A stretch of 7,018 nucleotides of DNA from JBBQSU01 sp038234815 (GTDB taxonomy: Bacteria > Planctomycetota > Phycisphaerae > Tepidisphaerales > Tepidisphaeraceae). Shown here one piece after another: positions 6,267-7,018 of the stretch. Under the pieces are notes generated by a model that made no database searches, was not told the origin of the DNA, and saw nothing but the letters and a program-made list of their open reading frames with translations. Positions within the stretch are counted from its first letter, which is position 1; the number at the start of each line of letters is the position of its first letter. The stretch covers positions 1-7,018 of the forward strand of contig JBBQSU010000173.1 of the NCBI GenBank assembly GCA_038234815.1, read 5' to 3'. The position numbers were made by a program, and so were the translations under genes.

Positions 6267-6271
6267 CATTC

Positions 6272-6859
6272 ATGCTTCAACGAACTAATTTCATCCTGCG
6301 TCGAAGTGCTTCGATGAGCCTCCTTGGGCTTTCGCTCCTGGGGCTATCCGGCTGTGCGTTTGAAGGATTCACCGTTGTGTCGGTACCTGTCGAACGGCAT
6401 GTGATTGTGGAGAGCGGACCGGCGTACTGCGGGCCGGCGTATGAGCCGGTCTACGGCTATTCATCTGATGAGTATTATTATGCCCCCGGTTACGCTGCGG
6501 TGGTCGTCGAATCCCGGCGGGACTATCCTGGTGAGTGGCACCATGACCGATATTCCCACGGTGGTTTCGTCGGCGGATCGTCGCACCGTTATGATGGCCA
6601 TTACGCCGGCGATCGTCACCCCGATGAGCGTGCCAAGGCCGCAGTAGATAAACCCTCGCCGCGCGATAACAAACCGGCGGCGATTAAGCCGGTTCAGAAT
6701 TTCCCGAATACCCATCCGGCCACCGCCAGCGAACGCGCCAAAGCGCAAGGCCCGCAAGCACCAACCCCAGCTCCAAGATCCCCGGGCGTTTCCCATTCCT
6801 GGAAAGCCGTGCCCGGCCCACAAGGCAAGCCAGTGACACCAGACAAAGATCACCCGTAA
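6272..6859 (+). CDS. Small secreted lipoprotein, Tyr/His/Gly-rich with Pro-rich tail
   Basis: This 195-residue protein has a clear lipoprotein signal peptide: a basic N-region (MLQRTNFILRRS), a hydrophobic core (MSLLGLSLLGLSG) and a lipobox LSGC with the lipidated Cys at 28. The mature protein should be anchored in a membrane facing the periplasm or outside. Residues 48-75 are rich in Tyr, Gly and Pro (YGYSSDEYYYAPGY); 88-118 are rich in His, Asp and Gly (EWHHDRYSHGG, SSHRYDGHYAGDRH). The rest is a charged, Pro/Ala/Lys-rich, probably disordered tail. I recognise no catalytic domain. His/Asp clustering could bind metal, but that is speculation. The start at 6272 is preferred over an in-frame ATG at 6200 because AGGAG lies 5 nt upstream and the signal peptide then begins correctly. 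It follows a terminator, so it probably has its own promoter. Confidence 0.78.
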   Translation: MLQRTNFILRRSASMSLLGLSLLGLSGCAFEGFTVVSVPVERHVIVESGPAYCGPAYEPVYGYSSDEYYYAPGYAAVVVESRRDYPGEWHHDRYSHGGFVGGSSHRYDGHYAGDRHPDERAKAAVDKPSPRDNKPAAIKPVQNFPNTHPATASERAKAQGPQAPTPAPRSPGVSHSWKAVPGPQGKPVTPDKDHP

Positions 6860-6882
6860 AAGCAGCAGTGCGATTTACGGGT
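6852..6882 (+). terminator. Perfect 9-bp hairpin spanning the lipoprotein stop codon
   Basis: ACCCGTAAA (6852-6860) pairs perfectly with TTTACGGGT (6874-6882). Inside it, GCA (6862-6864) and TGC (6869-6871) can extend the fold to a 4-nt loop. The TAA stop (6857-6859) lies in the left arm. No T run follows, so it may be a terminator of non-classical form, a 3'-end stability element, or a protein-binding site. Confidence 0.45.
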
Positions 6883-6950
6883 CTGCCAATTCTTCTGTCG
6901 AGGGTGATAATGGATAGCATCGGCACTAAGTTGCCAGGAAAGGAATGGCC

Positions 6951-7018
6951 ATGGAACGGCTGGTGAAGGTCGATCAGGTTGAGTTGAAGCGGCGGATGCG
7001 GGAGGCGTTTGAGCGGAC
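6951..7018 (+). CDS. Unidentified gene, N-terminal fragment
   Basis: An open frame begins at ATG 6951 and runs off the right edge after 22 codons: MERLVKVDQVELKRRMREAF and on. The purine-rich AGGAAAGGA (6936-6944) sits 6 nt upstream, a strong ribosome binding site. A second in-frame ATG at 6945 abuts that site and is less likely. The peptide is charged and would form a helix; there is no signal peptide. I do not recognise the family, and too little is present to name a function. It lies 91 bp past the lipoprotein stop, beyond the hairpin there. Confidence 0.45.
   Translation, partial: MERLVKVDQVELKRRMREAFER

Noticed and set aside
6200..6271. Upstream in-frame start of the lipoprotein gene at 6200
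   Set aside because: It would put 24 residues ahead of the signal peptide; the 6272 start has a strong AGGAG at proper spacing.

Overview
The window comes from a bacterial chromosome with fairly high GC content (by eye a little under 60%). It has closely packed genes on both strands and no mobile element, RNA gene or CRISPR array that I can see. The gene style suggests a planctomycete or a similar environmental bacterium: a LutBC pair, a fused siroheme decarboxylase, a Gfo/Idh/MocA oxidoreductase and a Tyr/His/Pro-rich lipoprotein. That assignment is inference from gene content, not from a marker gene.

Left part (1-2004, minus strand): a two-gene unit, lutB then lutC, encodes two components of the LutABC iron-sulfur L-lactate oxidation system. 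lutC runs off the left edge. LutA, the third subunit, is not upstream of lutB; that space holds a divergent gene. Middle (2005-3026, plus strand): a 188-bp divergent promoter region with an operator-like near-palindrome leads into an inositol-monophosphatase-family phosphatase. This gene converges on a minus-strand esterase (3089-3826) of the EstA/S-formylglutathione-hydrolase type.

Right part (plus strand): a 225-bp region rich in inverted repeats separates the esterase from a single-chain AhbA-AhbB type siroheme decarboxylase (4052-5086). This points to the siroheme-dependent heme route or to heme d1 synthesis. A Gfo/Idh/MocA dehydrogenase (5165-6145) follows in the same direction after a short hairpin-containing gap, and ends in a probable intrinsic terminator. 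A small lipoprotein (6272-6859) with its own strong ribosome binding site comes next. Its stop codon lies inside a perfect 9-bp inverted repeat. An unidentified gene starts near the right edge.

No gene here is a clear new system. The features most worth a second look are the inverted-repeat-rich leader upstream of the siroheme decarboxylase, the fusion itself, and two hairpins that overlap translation signals of the lipoprotein gene. No stretch longer than 300 bases lacks a gene; the longest gap is the 225 bp at 3827-4051.
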